Assembly: GCF_032051675.1 (NCBI RefSeq)
Contig: NZ_CP116968.1
Coordinates: 2,232,001-2,296,000 of the forward strand
DNA length: 64,000 nt
Direction: 5' to 3'
DNA from: Candidatus Nitrospira neomarina
Lineage (GTDB): Bacteria; Nitrospirota; Nitrospiria; Nitrospirales; UBA8639
Below, piece by piece: positions 38,825 to 47,097 of this stretch. Under the pieces are notes generated by a model. It was not told where the DNA came from and did not search any database. It saw only the letters and a list, made by a program, of their open reading frames with translations. The position numbers and the translations under genes are program-made. Each line of letters begins with the position of its first letter. The stretch's first letter is position 1.

Positions 38825-38983
38825 ATGCGTGTAATCCTCGTGTGGCTTGTAGCAAGTATCGGACTGGCAGCTCCCCTCCTCGCATGGGAAGGCCCGCAGG
38901 TCGAGTATTCCGCCAATACCCGAATGGAAACAGCGGATGGAGTCATGGAAGGCATGGTCTTTCACAATTTCGATCATTCCTAG
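38825..38983 (+). CDS. Short secreted protein, possibly truncated envelope protein (DUF4412-like N-terminus)
   Basis: 52 codons from ATG 38825 (a GTG lies directly before) with AAGGAG upstream. A clean signal peptide, MRVILVWLVASIGLAAPLLA, is followed by EYSANTRMETADGVMEGMVF, then a stop. This mature start resembles the beginning of LolA/DUF4412-like envelope proteins, which normally continue for another 150-200 residues, so the gene may be cut short by mutation. No continuation was found in the other frames before the next gene at 39047. The good ribosome site and signal peptide suggest it is still expressed. Confidence 0.55.
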   Translation: MRVILVWLVASIGLAAPLLAWEGPQVEYSANTRMETADGVMEGMVFHNFDHS

Positions 38984-39046
38984 GAAAGCACGAAGGATGA
39001 GTCTTACGATGAGGTGGGGGTGGGGAACAGGGTGAATTCAAAAATA

Positions 39047-39736
39047 ATGAAGAAAAGAATACTGGCAGGCTTCGTTGCCGGATGCCTACTGTGGGCACCC
39101 GCCTTCTGCTTTGGAGGCACCGAGCCTATTCAGGATTTTCGACTATGGGCACCTGTGTATCTCAATTTTCCTGTTTCCGGACCGGTCAAAGGGTACATGG
39201 AAGCCAATCCCCGGTTCTCCGACGATGCCTCACAAATCGACCAACTACTTCTCCGGCCGGCAGTGGGGTATCAACTTACCCCTACCATCTCACTCTGGCA
39301 GGGGTACGCCTGGGTAGCCAACTACCATCCACGCTACTCTCAGGAACATCGAATTTTCCAGCAACTCATCTATAGCAACAAATTTGCAACGTTTAAATTG
39401 CTCAGCCGCTCCCGTATCGAAGAACGGTGGATCCAACACGCCATCGGGACAGCCGTTCGCGCCCGAACCATGCTTCGTGGGGATTTCCCACTACCGGCTT
39501 ATCCGACCTTGGCCCTCGCGGTCTACGACGAAATTTTTGTGAATCTCAATACCATCCGCCAGGGACCTGAAGCCGGATTCGATCAAAACCGGTTTTTTCT
39601 GGGCATCAACTATACCTTCTCCCCAAATCTCAATGTGGATGCGGGTTACCAATTACAGCTCATTAACACAGCCCTTTCGGGTCTGGCCAATCAAGCTAAC
39701 CACATTCTTCTTCTGCAGTTCTTCATCAATCTATAA
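39047..39736 (+). CDS. DUF2490 family outer-membrane protein
   Basis: 229 residues from the ATG at 39047; GTG codons at 39014 and 39032 are alternatives. A signal peptide ends near PAFCFGG. The mature protein starts DFRLWAPVYLNFPVSGPV and contains SLWQGYAWV and SRSRIEERWI, typical of DUF2490 proteins predicted to be small outer-membrane barrels. It ends with hydrophobic alternating strands closing on LLLQFFINL. Function unknown. It follows the small secreted ORF by 63 bases and could be co-transcribed with it. Confidence 0.82.
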   Translation: MKKRILAGFVAGCLLWAPAFCFGGTEPIQDFRLWAPVYLNFPVSGPVKGYMEANPRFSDDASQIDQLLLRPAVGYQLTPTISLWQGYAWVANYHPRYSQEHRIFQQLIYSNKFATFKLLSRSRIEERWIQHAIGTAVRARTMLRGDFPLPAYPTLALAVYDEIFVNLNTIRQGPEAGFDQNRFFLGINYTFSPNLNVDAGYQLQLINTALSGLANQANHILLLQFFINL

Positions 39737-40220
39737 TATTTTCCACCCCTATCCTAGTAAGGTCGACATACCATGATCGTGTCCCAAATCCCATATTCGA
39801 TAACATCTCCGGTTTATTTTCCATTCAAATTAAAGACATTCAACACAAATTTTAATATAGGGATGTGATATCCAGCATACCTTCTGCATAAAAAACTCCA
39901 ACTGAGCCCCCTGACGATTGTTCGAAGATTTTCTTAAAAACACTTTTCTCAACCTCTTATTCATGATTTCTATCATGAAAAATTTCCTTCTATTATGAGG
40001 CAACTACATGTTTTACCCTATATTCTCTTAGAATGACCTTCCTATAAAATTCGTTATCATTCTATTTATTTTTTTCGGGACCCATGGTTTGACTAAAACC
40101 AAGAGTCCCTTCTAATTTGATGTTTCCCTAATTCTCTGAATCAATCGACAGCCCATTCATTTAGATGTGGGGATAAGAATGCAGAGGAATCTTTAGCGAA
40201 AGCCTATCAATTCATAAGGG
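39737..40220. other. AT-rich upstream region with a small inverted repeat
   Basis: About 480 bases without a gene. At 40086-40100 GGTTT-GACTA-AAACC can form a 5-bp stem. A near-copy with a compensating base-pair change is at 49651-49665. The promoter of the riboswitch-led FG-GAP gene should lie here. Confidence 0.45.
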
Positions 40221-40311
40221 CTTCTTTTCAAAAAAGGCCCGCTTACTATAAGATAACCTGCGAAATCCAGTAGTCAGGTACGCACCTGATTTCATCCAGC
40301 CACCCAAGGAG
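40221..40311 (+). promoter_or_regulatory. Divergent GEMM (cyclic-di-GMP-I)-like riboswitch
   Basis: It aligns along its length with the better GEMM candidate at 42747-42836. P1 is CTTCTT/AAGGAG with one G-U. The P2 arm has TACTATAAGATA, followed by CTGCGAAATCC. Paired AGTCAGG/CCTGAT arms and ATCCAGCCACCCAAGG follow. The core bases are weaker than in the second copy, so ligand binding is uncertain. It lies in the leader of the first FG-GAP gene. Confidence 0.5.
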
Positions 40312-40323
40312 GGGGTAAGCATC

Positions 40324-40449
40324 ATGAAAAGTATTAGGACTGCCGTCCGAATGTCAGAAGGAATAGAGTATGCCCCGAAAAATACCCTCCTTGAGCTTTG
40401 CGACCAGAATTACGATTGGCCTTGCCTTTTTCCTCGGATTGTCTTCTAG
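40324..40449 (+). CDS. Leader ORF overlapping the FG-GAP gene start
   Basis: 41 codons beginning MKSIRTAVRMSEGIEY, with GGAGGGGG about 10 bases upstream. It starts 46 bases before the main gene's ATG (40370) and continues 80 bases into it in another frame. The paralogous gene at 42898 has the same arrangement with a similar peptide (MRTSIRIRQGEEY), at a distance of 37 bases; both distances are 3n+1. This suggests it is translated and coupled to the main gene rather than accidental. Function: possibly a translational regulator. Confidence 0.45.
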   Translation: MKSIRTAVRMSEGIEYAPKNTLLELCDQNYDWPCLFPRIVF

Positions 40450-41608
40450 CCCCGTTTTCTCGGCTTCTTCCATTCAACTAACCTGGGATGCCAGTCCGGA
40501 ACCTGACCTCATGGGATATTACGTGCATATGGGCACATCCCAAAGATCTTACAAAACCACAAAAAATGTCGGTCCCAACCCTTCATACATTTTCCAGAAC
40601 CTAGTGGGGGGAATCACATATTATTTTACGGTCACCGCGTATGATCGATCCGGAAACATCAGTGCACCCGCGAAGGAAGTGTCTATAGCCCTTCCAACAA
40701 ATAACACAAATCCAAATTTTCCAAAAAATCAGGACCTGAATGGGGACGACAAGGCCGACCTCGTCTGGCACAACACGAAAACGGGCCAGATAGCAGTGTG
40801 GCTGCTCAATGGCCCAAGCGTCACAGCCTCGGCCTTTCTGGGGCAGTTGTCCACTGAATGGGCCTTAAGTGGAGTGGACGATCTGAATGGGGACGACAAA
40901 GCCGACATCATCTTGCGACATAACACCAGCGGTGCGGTGGCCGTATGGCTAATGAACGGCCTAACCATCACCTCCACGGGCTTTCCCGGCAGCGCGTCGA
41001 CGGCTTGGGCCATTCAGGGTGTTGGGGATATCAACGGCGATGGCAAAGCCGACCTCGTCTGGCGCAACACCCTTGATGGCCACACCGCAATTTGGCTCAT
41101 GAATGGGACGACGATTGTTGCAACGGGATTCCCTGCAGGTGTCCCCTTAGAGTGGCAGATCGCGGGAGTAGGCGATGTGAATGGGGATGGCAAAGCGGAT
41201 GTCCTTTGGCGTCATAGCACCAGCAGCACGGTGGCCGTATGGCTAATGAACGGCCTAACCATCACCTCCACCGGCTTCCCCGGGAGCGCCCCGACGACTT
41301 GGACCATTCAGGCCGTCGGAGATGTCAATGGCGATGGCCAAGCCGATCTGGTCTGGCGCAACCACACTGACGGCAACACCGCCATATGGGTCATGAATGG
41401 GACGAGGATTGCCCTTTCCGCCTTCCCGGGGGCGGTGTCGGTTGCATGGCAGATAGCAGGAGCTCACGATGTGAATGGGGATGGCAAGGCTGACGTCATC
41501 TGGCGCAACAACACCAATGGCGCAGTGGCGGTATGGCTAATGAACGGGGTGACCATCACCTCGACCGGCTTTCCGGGTGCCGCTTCCACAGACTGGAAAA
41601 TTCAGTAA
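40370..41608 (+). CDS. Secreted protein with fibronectin type III and FG-GAP/VCBS-like repeats
   Basis: 412 residues. A signal peptide ends near SSSPVFSA. One fibronectin type III-like domain follows (SIQLTWDASPEPDLMGYY to about residue 110). Then come about six repeats of 48 residues with the calcium-binding loop DLNGDDKADLVW or DVNGDGKADV, followed by TGAVAVWLMNG and a GFPG turn. Such repeats form beta-propellers on cell-surface or secreted adhesins. There is no PEP-CTERM signal and no anchor. It is preceded by the riboswitch-like leader and leader ORF, and its main ribosome site is AAGGA, 7 bases from the ATG. Its paralogue is at 42898-45753. Confidence 0.88.
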   Translation: MPRKIPSLSFATRITIGLAFFLGLSSSPVFSASSIQLTWDASPEPDLMGYYVHMGTSQRSYKTTKNVGPNPSYIFQNLVGGITYYFTVTAYDRSGNISAPAKEVSIALPTNNTNPNFPKNQDLNGDDKADLVWHNTKTGQIAVWLLNGPSVTASAFLGQLSTEWALSGVDDLNGDDKADIILRHNTSGAVAVWLMNGLTITSTGFPGSASTAWAIQGVGDINGDGKADLVWRNTLDGHTAIWLMNGTTIVATGFPAGVPLEWQIAGVGDVNGDGKADVLWRHSTSSTVAVWLMNGLTITSTGFPGSAPTTWTIQAVGDVNGDGQADLVWRNHTDGNTAIWVMNGTRIALSAFPGAVSVAWQIAGAHDVNGDGKADVIWRNNTNGAVAVWLMNGVTITSTGFPGAASTDWKIQ

Positions 41609-42746
41609 AACAGGATTGTAGAAAAACACAAAAACGCTTATCTGGATTGGGCTTGTGGACTATCCCAGCGAATGGACTCCTCAGAATAAGTACTAAAAAG
41701 GGGAAAGGGGATAAATCATCGACTCCAACCACTGGCAATGGAAAGAAAACTGTCGAACGGACTAAACCTCACGTCAATCTCCTTCACCAACAACATGCTT
41801 CCTATCCGGTTCTCCACCAGGAATAAACCCCTCTCTAGGGGAAATTTTCTCCCCAATATCGCCTTCCCCATAAATTTTGACTTCATCATCCTACCCTTGT
41901 TGTGGCAAGGGGTGTTTTCAAGCATTAGAAGAAATCTCTTTTCCTCACAGCAGCTATGGCATGAATAATCAGGAGCCCATCTCCCGTCAAACAGGTTATT
42001 CCTGCTTGCTGTCGGCAGAAATCCCCTACCGAGGATAGGCTTTCCCGTGAATAGGGAGAGATCTTCTTCCCCCTTCCCACGACCCCGAAAATGGTTACCT
42101 TGATTCCCAAAATGTTTGTAGGGGTATTCGGATCAGCCCACAGAATTGTTGCCAACCAATCAATCCGCATAGTTAACAGCCTGAAACCACTTCATGGAAC
42201 CATTAGTCGTTTTCCTTGCTTCATCGCTAACTGCAACCATTAGCATTCCCCTTCATAAGGTGTAAGGGGAAACCTTCACCCATTGGATTGCTCGAAGTCA
42301 CATATTCCACAGCAGGCGGGCATTCCTCAAAATGCCAAAGAACCAGCCGCTCCAAGTTTCTTATTTACACTTCACGTCCCTTCATCTCCTACATCTTCCC
42401 AATGGTAGAGAAAGCATTGAAATGATCACATTTTGACCGAATTGAAAGTTTCAATCGATTTTCAATTCGCAGAGAACCCTAATGATATATATTTTTTTAG
42501 AATGAACGGATGGAATTTCCAAAAAAAATGCGTTCAAGTATTTCATTATTTCGATGGCCTTTTTGTTCGGTTTTTATAATTTCTCGTGTTTGCTCTTCTA
42601 AAATTTCTGACCAATCGCCTCGTCATCCTAATTCTCTCTAAAGTTTTTCCTTACTTCTCCGAAATGTTCGCCAGACCGTTTAGAGGTGCGAAAAAATCAA
42701 AAATGAAGGGATACAGACTTTGACCACCCATTAGTTCAAACAATCC
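41609..42746. other. Intergenic region between the two FG-GAP genes
   Basis: About 1.1 kb without a supportable gene. The first 70 bases resemble the sequence after the second FG-GAP gene (AAAACACAAAAACGC against AAAACACAAGAACGC), so the duplication included the downstream end. Open frames at 41716-41925 and 41925-42170 (minus) have no known family. Confidence 0.5.
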
Positions 42747-42836
42747 TCTTCCCGAAAGGGCACACCTACTGTGAAGTAGGGCCGCAATGCCAGGAGTCAG
42801 GTAGTATCGCCTGATCGTCCGGCTACCGAAGGAAGA
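42747..42836 (+). promoter_or_regulatory. Cyclic-di-GMP-I (GEMM-I) riboswitch candidate
   Basis: P1 is TCTTCC/GGAAGA. P2 is TACT-GTGA-AGTA with a GNRA-type loop flanked by GGGCACACC and GGGCCGCAATGCC, corresponding to the GGCAAACC and GGGACGCAAAGCC of the family. P3 is AGTCAGG/CCTGAT, and CCGGCTACCGA closes like CCGGGTTACCGA. The ribosome site and leader ORF begin 14-25 bases after it, so control of translation is plausible. It lies in the leader of the 951-residue surface protein gene. Confidence 0.72.
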
Positions 42837-42860
42837 CCTAATCCATAGGGGGAGGAGAAA

Positions 42861-42980
42861 ATGCGGACTTCGATCCGAATACGACAAGGAGAAGAGTATG
42901 ATCCGACCAACCACCACCTTGGGTTTCGTAATCGCGCATACGGCACACCTTGCGCTTCTCCTCTTCGGGTTGTTCGTTAG
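42861..42980 (+). CDS. Second leader ORF overlapping an FG-GAP gene start
   Basis: 39 codons beginning MRTSIRIRQGEEYDP with GGGGGAGGAG directly upstream. It overlaps the first 83 bases of the 42898 gene in another frame. The arrangement, the peptide start and the frame offset match the leader ORF at 40324. The main gene has its own AAGGAG inside this ORF, 6 bases before its ATG. Confidence 0.45.
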   Translation: MRTSIRIRQGEEYDPTNHHLGFRNRAYGTPCASPLRVVR

Positions 42981-45753
42981 CCCCGCGTATTCGGCCTCCT
43001 CTATCCAACTAACCTGGAATGCAAATACCGAATCGGATTTAGCAGGATATAAAATTTACAAACGGACGTTATCTTCTCAAAATTTTGGACAACCCGTATT
43101 TTCAGGATTTCCCAATAATCCATCCTCCCCCTCAACCATCGTTTCCGGGCTCAGTGGAGGCACAACCTATGGATTTATTGCGACCGCCTTTGATACAGCA
43201 GGAAATGAAAGCACTCCCTCGACAGAAGCAACAATTACTATACCCACAAGTACACCGCCCGCAGATTCGACCGCCCCGACGGTCACGCTGACGGCTCCCA
43301 GTGGGGGCACCGTCTCCGGCACGGTGACGGTCAGCGCCAGCGCCAGCGACAATGTCGGCGTCACCGGCGTCCAATTCCGGCTCCAGGGCGCCAACCTCGG
43401 CGCCGAAGATACGACCAATCCCTACAGCACCAGCTGGAATACCACCACCGTGCCGAATGGCGCCTACACCCTCACCGCGATCGCCCGCGATGCCGCGGGC
43501 AATACGAAAACCGCCGCACCCGTCACGGTCACGGTGAGCAATACCAGCACGCCACCACCCTCCTCAGGACTCACTATTTCCAATCTGACCGTCGCCAGTG
43601 AACAACCATACGTGGTTGGAACAAGCCTCCAAGCTGGGGGCACCGTCTATATTGACCGCAATTATACCTTTACGACGGTTCCCACTAACGTGCAGGGAGC
43701 CGCGTATATCCAAACCGCCAATGCGGACAAAGGGGCGACCAATGCCTCCTTTCTGAGCTTTACGGTCAATCAACCTGTGTCGGTGTCTGTCGCCCATGAC
43801 GTGCGTCTCATCCAAAAACCATCGTGGTTGAGCACCTTTACGGATACCGGCGCGAATCTGGTGACCTCGGATACTACCCACCGCCTGTTTGTGCGGTCCT
43901 TCCCCGCTGGCACCATTACCCTCGGGGGCAATGCCGGTAGTGCCTACAGCATGTATTCCGTTCTCGTCAAATCAGAGGGTGGCTCCATAGCGGACACCAC
44001 GCCCCCGACGGTCACGGTGACGGCTCCCAGTGGGGGCACCGTCTCCGGCACGGTGACGGTCAGCGCCAGCGCCAGCGACAATGTCGGCGTCGCGGGCGTA
44101 CAATTCCGCCTCCAGGGCGCCAACCTCGGGACCGAAGATACGACCAGTCCCTACAGCACCAGCTGGAATACCACCACCGTCCCGAATGGCTCGTACACTC
44201 TCACGGCCATTGCCCGCGATGCCGCGGGCAATTCGAAAACCGCCGCAGCCGTCACGGTCACGGTGAGCAATACGCCGGCAGATACGACCGCCCCGACGGT
44301 CACGCTGACGGCCCCAAGCGCGGGCACCGTCTCCGGCACGGTGACAGTCAGTGCCAGCGCCAGCGACAATGTCGGCGTCGCGGGCGTGCAATTCCGCCTC
44401 CAGGGCGCCAACCTCGGGACCGAAGATACGACCAATCCCTACAGCACCAGCTGGAATACCACCACCGTCCCGAATGGCTCGTACACTCTCACGGCCATTG
44501 CCCGCGATGCCGCGGGCAATTCGAAAACCGCCGCAGCCGTCACGGTCACGGTGAGCAATACGCCGGCAGATACGACCGCCCCGACGGTCACGCTGACGGC
44601 CCCAAGCGCGGGCACCGTCTCCGGCACGGTGACAGTCAGTGCCAGCGCCAGCGACAATGTCGGCGTCGCGGGCGTGCAATTCCGCCTCCAGGGCGCCAAC
44701 CTCGGGACCGAAGATACGACCAATCCCTACAGCACCAGCTGGAATACCACCACCGTCCCGAATGGCTCGTACACTCTCACGGCCATTGCCCGCGATGCCG
44801 CGGGCAATACGAAAACCGCCACAGCCGTCACGGTCACGGTGAGCAATACCAGCACTCCACCCTCACCCCAAAATCACGATCTGAATGGGGACGGCAAGGC
44901 CGACCTGGTTTGGCGGAATACGAAAACCGGGCACGTGGCTGGGTGGCTGCTCAATGGCACAAGCGTTGCCGACTCGGGATTTCTTGGCCAGTTGCCTACG
45001 GAATGGGACCTGAAGGGAGTGGGGGATCTAAACGGAGACGGCAAAGCAGATGTCGTCTGGCACCATAGCACGAGCGGTGCGGTGGCCGTGTGGCTTATGG
45101 ACGGCGTGAACATAGCCTCCACAGGCTATCCCGGCACCGCCTCGACGGCTTGGGACATTCACGGAGTCGGGGATCTAAACGGTGACGGCAAAGCAGACCT
45201 TATTTGGCGGCACGCGAATGGCAGCACCGCGGTATGGTTGATGAATGGGACGGCGCCTCCTTCTTCCACCGGCTCACTGGGCGGTGTGGGCTTAGCCTGG
45301 GAGATCGCGGGAGTGGGGGATTTGAATGGGGACGGCAAGGCGGACCTCGTCTGGCGACATAGCAAAAGCGACAAAATGGCGGTATGGCTAATGGACGGCC
45401 TGACCAGGACTTCCGTAGGCTTTCCCGGCAGCGCCTCGACGGCTTGGGACATTCACGGAGTCGGGGATCTGAACGGTGACGGCAAGGCGGACCTTATTTG
45501 GCGGCACACGAATGGCAGCACGGCCGTATGGTTGATGAACGGGACGGCGCCTCCCTCCTCCACCGGCTCACTGGACGGTGTAGCCTCAACGTGGCAGATT
45601 GTGCAAGTAGGTGATGTGGATGCGGACGGACGCGCGGATATCATTTGGCGCAATGAGACGAGCGGCGCGGTGGCGGTATGGCTGATGGACGGCCTAACCA
45701 GGACTTCCGTAGGCTTTCCCGGTGCCGCTTCCACAGACTGGGAAATTCGGTAG
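42898..45753 (+). CDS. Large secreted protein: FnIII, four Ig-like repeats, FG-GAP repeats
   Basis: 951 residues. The order is: signal peptide to about residue 31; fibronectin type III-like domain (SIQLTWNANTESDLAGYK, to 118); Ig-like repeat (121-217); a beta-rich module (218-365, VYIDRNYTFTTVP) of the kind found in carbohydrate-active enzymes; three tandem Ig-like repeats (366-652, each with TVTVSASASDNVGVAGVQF); and about six FG-GAP repeats with DLNGDGKADLVW to the end. The likely role is a calcium-stabilised surface adhesin or matrix protein. Its N- and C-terminal parts match the shorter paralogue at 40370; the Ig block is inserted between them. No sorting signal is seen. Confidence 0.9.
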   Translation: MIRPTTTLGFVIAHTAHLALLLFGLFVSPAYSASSIQLTWNANTESDLAGYKIYKRTLSSQNFGQPVFSGFPNNPSSPSTIVSGLSGGTTYGFIATAFDTAGNESTPSTEATITIPTSTPPADSTAPTVTLTAPSGGTVSGTVTVSASASDNVGVTGVQFRLQGANLGAEDTTNPYSTSWNTTTVPNGAYTLTAIARDAAGNTKTAAPVTVTVSNTSTPPPSSGLTISNLTVASEQPYVVGTSLQAGGTVYIDRNYTFTTVPTNVQGAAYIQTANADKGATNASFLSFTVNQPVSVSVAHDVRLIQKPSWLSTFTDTGANLVTSDTTHRLFVRSFPAGTITLGGNAGSAYSMYSVLVKSEGGSIADTTPPTVTVTAPSGGTVSGTVTVSASASDNVGVAGVQFRLQGANLGTEDTTSPYSTSWNTTTVPNGSYTLTAIARDAAGNSKTAAAVTVTVSNTPADTTAPTVTLTAPSAGTVSGTVTVSASASDNVGVAGVQFRLQGANLGTEDTTNPYSTSWNTTTVPNGSYTLTAIARDAAGNSKTAAAVTVTVSNTPADTTAPTVTLTAPSAGTVSGTVTVSASASDNVGVAGVQFRLQGANLGTEDTTNPYSTSWNTTTVPNGSYTLTAIARDAAGNTKTATAVTVTVSNTSTPPSPQNHDLNGDGKADLVWRNTKTGHVAGWLLNGTSVADSGFLGQLPTEWDLKGVGDLNGDGKADVVWHHSTSGAVAVWLMDGVNIASTGYPGTASTAWDIHGVGDLNGDGKADLIWRHANGSTAVWLMNGTAPPSSTGSLGGVGLAWEIAGVGDLNGDGKADLVWRHSKSDKMAVWLMDGLTRTSVGFPGSASTAWDIHGVGDLNGDGKADLIWRHTNGSTAVWLMNGTAPPSSTGSLDGVASTWQIVQVGDVDADGRADIIWRNETSGAVAVWLMDGLTRTSVGFPGAASTDWEIR
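43996..44858 (+). repeat. Three tandem 288-bp repeats encoding Ig-like domains
   Basis: Units start near 43996, 44283 and 44571 with a period of 288 bases (96 residues). The last two are identical over long stretches, and the first differs at scattered positions. An older, more divergent copy is at about 43262-43545. Near-identity at DNA level indicates recent duplication or gene conversion, and copy number is likely to vary between strains. Confidence 0.9.
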
Positions 45754-46614
45754 GCACGAAGGTTAAAAACACAAGAACGCCGACCTGGGATGGTCTCGTT
45801 GGCCATCCCGGCTAGCTGTTAATAGAAACCCACTGTCCGGAATAATCATTCGTGCCGCACTCCCACGCGGCACACGGATATCCAACAGACCCCTTGGTCC
45901 TAATACAACTTCCAAGGATATGCATGGAACACATTCGACCCCCATATCGGCATTGCCCGTCCCGCCATCAATACTGAAACTCCTCCCCGCCAGTTTGGCA
46001 AACCCGATAAGCACTGACATAAATAGTTTGTTGGGAGATGGTTCGCACAACCCCTCTGAAAGTCTCGGTGCAATCAGACTACAATTTGTTCGTGAAATAA
46101 ATAGCGTGTAGATTAATTTTGACAGACAAGGCTAGGATCTTATTCATGATACCGCACCATTTCTACAAAGCCACAAATCATCCTACAGAAGGCGTGGCAC
46201 TTCAAACTTGAATCCACCTCTTCCTTGCTGCCAGATGGTATCTGAGGCTATTCTTAATTTGGTATTTATTGGACTGTTTTGTTATGACGTGTAAAATGGC
46301 TTCAAAAGTTTTTCCTGAGAAATGCCATATTCAATGTTTAAAAATTTTACAATTTCAACCCATTGGATAAAGAAATCCAACGACTGTACATTGTTTTCCT
46401 CAACCCCGCGCGACCTATCATTTGATTGGTTCGTCCTGGTTACAGGAGTTTCGTTCGGCCTATGGAAAAATTAATGGCAAGTACGATATCAACCAATCAA
46501 GCGTGCAACAAAAATGAGAACAATGCCGGGCCAGTAGGCCGGGGATAAAATTTGACAAGGGGAAGTCCCCGGCTGATGCGCTTCAATACACAAAGAGGAG
46601 GTCAATGAAACAGG
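45754..46614. other. Intergenic region, no gene recognised
   Basis: About 860 bases. GGGATGG/CCATCCC (45787-45793 with 45103+700, i.e. 45803-45809) can pair just after the FG-GAP gene but has no T-run. The rest is AT-rich with no supportable frame. AGGAGGTCA precedes the cupin gene. Confidence 0.45.
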
Positions 46615-46980
46615 ATGGCTAAACTGATCGAGCAACCCACAAGAATTAAACCTGCAGGGAATAAACCCAAACTCATCGATGAATTTATCGGACGGGTCAA
46701 TTCCGGCACAGATCAGATCAGCATTGCGCGGATGCACAGTCCTTCCGGATGGGAAGAGCCCGGCCAGACGCCGGAGTTCGATGAATATACTCTGGTCCTG
46801 TCAGGTCAATTGCGGGTGGAAACGAAAGAAGGGGTGATTGAGGTAAATGCCGGTCAGGCGGTCATCGCCTTTCGCAATGAATGGGTGCGATACAGCACCC
46901 CGGGCCCTGAGGGAGCTGAGTATATCGCGGTGTGTACCCAGGCCTTTTCCCCGGAGACCGTGCATCGCGATCCGGATTGA
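46615..46980 (+). CDS. Cupin-domain protein
   Basis: 121 residues forming one cupin barrel. Motif 1 is represented by EFDEYTLVLSGQLRVET and motif 2 by VNAGQAVIAFRNEWVRYSTPG. The usual metal-binding histidines are mostly replaced (Glu at the G(X)5HXH position), so a metal-dependent enzyme is doubtful; a binding or isomerase role is possible. The strong AGGAGG lies 3 bases before an ATG of a 5-codon frame (MKQDG) whose stop overlaps the cupin ATG, so the cupin may be reached by coupled re-initiation. Monocistronic. Confidence 0.82.
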   Translation: MAKLIEQPTRIKPAGNKPKLIDEFIGRVNSGTDQISIARMHSPSGWEEPGQTPEFDEYTLVLSGQLRVETKEGVIEVNAGQAVIAFRNEWVRYSTPGPEGAEYIAVCTQAFSPETVHRDPD

Positions 46981-47097
46981 AACAGGTTTCCATGAAAGCA
47001 CCCAACAGAGAGCCAGTCCTAACCGCCGGCTAATAATCCGCCCACGGGCGTGGCAATTGGAGATGTCCAAAAGAGGCTAAAGATGTTAATGCAATGC

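Noticed and set aside
43132-45806. Long open frames on the minus strand across the FG-GAP and Ig-repeat genes (e.g. 43972-44679)
   Set aside because: They are antisense shadows of a GC-rich repetitive gene. They repeat with the same 288-base period and have Arg/Gly/Ala-rich translations without domain similarity.
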